The position numbers were made by a program, and so were the translations under genes. Shown here piece by piece: positions 62,140 through 64,000 of a stretch of 64,000 nt of DNA (the first letter of the stretch is position 1; each line of letters starts with the position of its first letter). Source of the DNA: Natronolimnobius baerhuensis (GTDB taxonomy: Archaea > Halobacteriota > Halobacteria > Halobacteriales > Natrialbaceae); the NCBI RefSeq assembly GCF_002177135.1, contig NZ_MWPH01000002.1, forward strand, positions 682,001-746,000. Direction: 5' to 3'. The notes beneath the pieces are model-generated. The model was not told the DNA's origin. It made no database searches and worked only from the letters and a program-made list of their open reading frames with translations.

Positions 62140-64000
62140 TTACTCTGCGTCGACTGCCGAGTCCGTATAGTACGTTCGGGCAGTCTTTGGCACGGTCTTC
62201 GTGTCCGTGACCTCGAGGTCCTCGGTCGCCTCGATATCTGTCGCGGAGCTTCCGACGCGAATCTCGTATGGGCCTTCCTCAACAGTGAGGTTCATATCGA
62301 GATCGTGGAACGCGAGTTGGGTCGTGTTGAACTCGAAGGTGACGCGTTTGGATTCGCCAGCCTCGAGATCGACGCGTTCGAAGCCGAGCAGTTCCTGCAC
62401 CGGACGGGCCTGACTCGGGTTCGCCGCGTGCGTGTAGAGTTGGACGATCTCGGTCCCGGCGCGGTCGCCGGTGTTCGTGACCGTGACGCTCGCAGTAACC
62501 GACTCGAGTGGGGTAGTGCTGTCTGCCGACAGCGACAGGTCGCCGTACTCGAACTCGGTGTAGCTCAGCCCGTGGCCGAACGGATACACCGGGTTGCTGT
62601 CGGTGTAGACGTAGTCTTTGTTCGCCGTGTTTGCCTTCCGGTTGTAGTAGACCGGGAGCTGGCCGACCGATTTCGGCAGCGAGACAGGCAGTTTTCCTGC
62701 AGGGTTGTACTCGCCGAACAGCGTCTCGGCAATTGCTGGTCCACCCTCGTCGCCCGGCAGCCAGGCGTAGAGAATCGCCGGGGCGTCCTCAGCGATGTCC
62801 TCGATTGCGTGTGGTCTCCCACTGACAACGACGACGACGACCGGCGTGTCCGTCTCGAGCAATTCGGTAACGAGATCCTCCTGAACGCCAGGAAGCCCGA
62901 GATGGGTCATGTCACAGCCTTCGCCGCTGGTTGGGACGCTTGGTTTCTCTTCTTTGTCGGCATCGACGTCCGAGAAGTCGACCGCGGAGCGAGCGCCGAC
63001 GAACGCCAGCGCGACATCAGCATCTTCGGCTGCGTCGGTTGCGGCACTGATCTCGTCCGTCGATGGCCCGGAGATCGTACAGCCCTGCTCGTAGGTCACG
63101 TCAAGCCCGTCTCGGTCCTCGAGTGCGGAAAGTGGCGTGATGGCGTCGGCTTCGTACTCCTCTTCGGGGTAGTGAGCCGCGTAGGCGTAGTCACCCATGA
63201 GCTCTTTCGGATCGTCTGCCTTGGGGCCGACAACGGCGACGGAATCGACATCGAGTGGCAGCAATTCCTCGTCGTTTTTGAGCAGCGTCATGGACTGACG
63301 GGCTGCTTCTCGAGTCACGTCGCGGGCCTCGTCGGTGTGGAATGCGTCCGGGGCCGCGTCGGGGTCGACTCGCTCGTCGTCGAAGACACCTTTGCGGAAC
63401 TTCTCGCGGAGGACACGACGGACTGCCTCGTTGAGCGTCGATTCCGAAAGGTCACCGTCTTCGACGGCGCTGACGAGGTGTTCGCCGTAGTACTCGGTGT
63501 AAGGCAGTTCGACGTCGAGACCGGCCTCAATCGAGGCGACGGCACCTTCCTGTTTCGTGTTGATGGTGCCGTGTTCGGTCTCCAAGTGACGAACGCTGTA
63601 GTAGTCCGAAACAACCGTGCCGTCGAAGCCGAACTCACCACGCAGCAGGTCGGTCAGGAGCCACTCATTGGTCACACACGGAATGCCGTCGATGTCGTGG
63701 TAGGCGTTCATCACCGACTCGGCGTTCGCCTCGCTGATGACGGCCTCGTAGGGGAACAGGTGCGTCTCACGGAGTTCCCGCATGCCGACGTTGAACGAGG
63801 AGCGGTTCTTCCCACCGTCAGTCGCGCCGTGGCCGACGAAGTGTTTGAGCGTCGCAGAGATGCCGTCCGCACGACCGTCGCCCTGCAATCCATCCACGTA
63901 CGCGCGTGCCATCTCGGCGACCATGTACGGATCCTCACCGAAGGTTTCCTCGACGCGACCCCATCGAAGGTCTCGAGCAACGTCGAGCACCGGCGACAGC
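62140..64000 (-). CDS. GH3 beta-xylosidase/beta-glucosidase, N terminus beyond the window
   Basis: At least 616 residues; the frame is open to the right edge, so the beginning is missing. The GH3 barrel part has DLRWGRVEETFGEDPYM, GISATLKHFVGHG, and the nucleophile Asp in GTVVSDYYSVRH. The (alpha/beta)6 sandwich follows (AARQSMTLLKNDEELLPL, VVGPKADDPKEL, TSGEGCDMTHLGLPGVQ), and the C-terminal fibronectin-like domain starts near FGHGLSYTEFEYGD. No signal can be judged. In this setting it most likely releases xylose from xylo-oligosaccharides, though beta-glucosidase activity is equally common in the family. Confidence 0.93.
   Translation of the reverse strand, partial: LSPVLDVARDLRWGRVEETFGEDPYMVAEMARAYVDGLQGDGRADGISATLKHFVGHGATDGGKNRSSFNVGMRELRETHLFPYEAVISEANAESVMNAYHDIDGIPCVTNEWLLTDLLRGEFGFDGTVVSDYYSVRHLETEHGTINTKQEGAVASIEAGLDVELPYTEYYGEHLVSAVEDGDLSESTLNEAVRRVLREKFRKGVFDDERVDPDAAPDAFHTDEARDVTREAARQSMTLLKNDEELLPLDVDSVAVVGPKADDPKELMGDYAYAAHYPEEEYEADAITPLSALEDRDGLDVTYEQGCTISGPSTDEISAATDAAEDADVALAFVGARSAVDFSDVDADKEEKPSVPTSGEGCDMTHLGLPGVQEDLVTELLETDTPVVVVVVSGRPHAIEDIAEDAPAILYAWLPGDEGGPAIAETLFGEYNPAGKLPVSLPKSVGQLPVYYNRKANTANKDYVYTDSNPVYPFGHGLSYTEFEYGDLSLSADSTTPLESVTASVTVTNTGDRAGTEIVQLYTHAANPSQARPVQELLGFERVDLEAGESKRVTFEFNTTQLAFHDLDMNLTVEEGPYEIRVGSSATDIEATEDLEVTDTKTVPKTARTYYTDSAVDAE

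Overview
The window is chromosomal DNA from a haloarchaeon. Evidence: high GC, strongly acidic proteins (long D/E-rich tails and linkers), an archaeal sn-glycerol-1-phosphate dehydrogenase, Tat-type (RR) export signals, PGF-CTERM-like anchors, TATA boxes 20-30 nt upstream of start codons, and the Haloferax-type oxidative xylose pathway. The abundance of CTCGAG suggests the Natrialbaceae (Haloterrigena/Natrinema/Natronorubrum relatives), but that is an impression and not a placement.

Layout. 1-9,000: housekeeping and haloarchaeal hypothetical genes (aldo/keto reductase, methyltransferase, orphan carB, an acidic membrane-associated protein) ending in a decayed glycosidase gene. 9,000-15,700: a 46-residue membrane peptide coupled to a YeiH-type transporter, a tightly overlapping pstSCAB phosphate importer without phoU, and a stand-alone trpB. 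15,700-17,600: an IS605-type element with divergent tnpA and tnpB, apparently intact. 17,600-22,200: four minus-strand genes, VOC protein, GT4 glycosyltransferase, and two acidic, sequon-dense membrane-anchored proteins, one built of about 13 tandem 19-residue repeats. 22,500-30,300: S9 peptidase, M48 protease, egsA, an SLC13-like permease, MATE exporter and a small hypothetical gene.

30,600-64,000 is a xylan and glucuronoxylan utilisation locus. Secreted or surface enzymes: four Tat-exported GH10 xylanases, one Tat-exported GH11 with a ricin-type lectin domain, and a surface-anchored protein that is a free-standing copy of the N-terminal module of the largest xylanase. Uptake: a Tat lipoprotein solute-binding protein and two Opp/Dpp-type ATPases; the expected two permease genes are absent from the window. 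Inside the cell: a signal-less GH10, a GH67 alpha-glucuronidase, and a GH3 enzyme running off the right edge. Sugar catabolism: two XacA-like xylose dehydrogenases, XacD xylonate dehydratase, XacE 2-keto-3-deoxyxylonate dehydratase and XacF 2-oxoglutarate semialdehyde dehydrogenase, taking pentose to 2-oxoglutarate. Glucuronate released by GH67 would enter through UxaC, followed by a Gfo/Idh oxidoreductase translationally close to a PmoA-like protein.

Non-coding structure. Two copies (147 and 84 bp) of a terminal-inverted-repeat, hairpin-forming element lie in the xylan locus; their outer parts are conserved while the central stem changes by compensatory substitutions. Five hairpins follow in 140 bp across and beyond the stop codon of xacD. 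A near-identical 16-base AT-rich motif lies upstream of a GH10 and the GH11 gene. No tRNA, rRNA or CRISPR was found.
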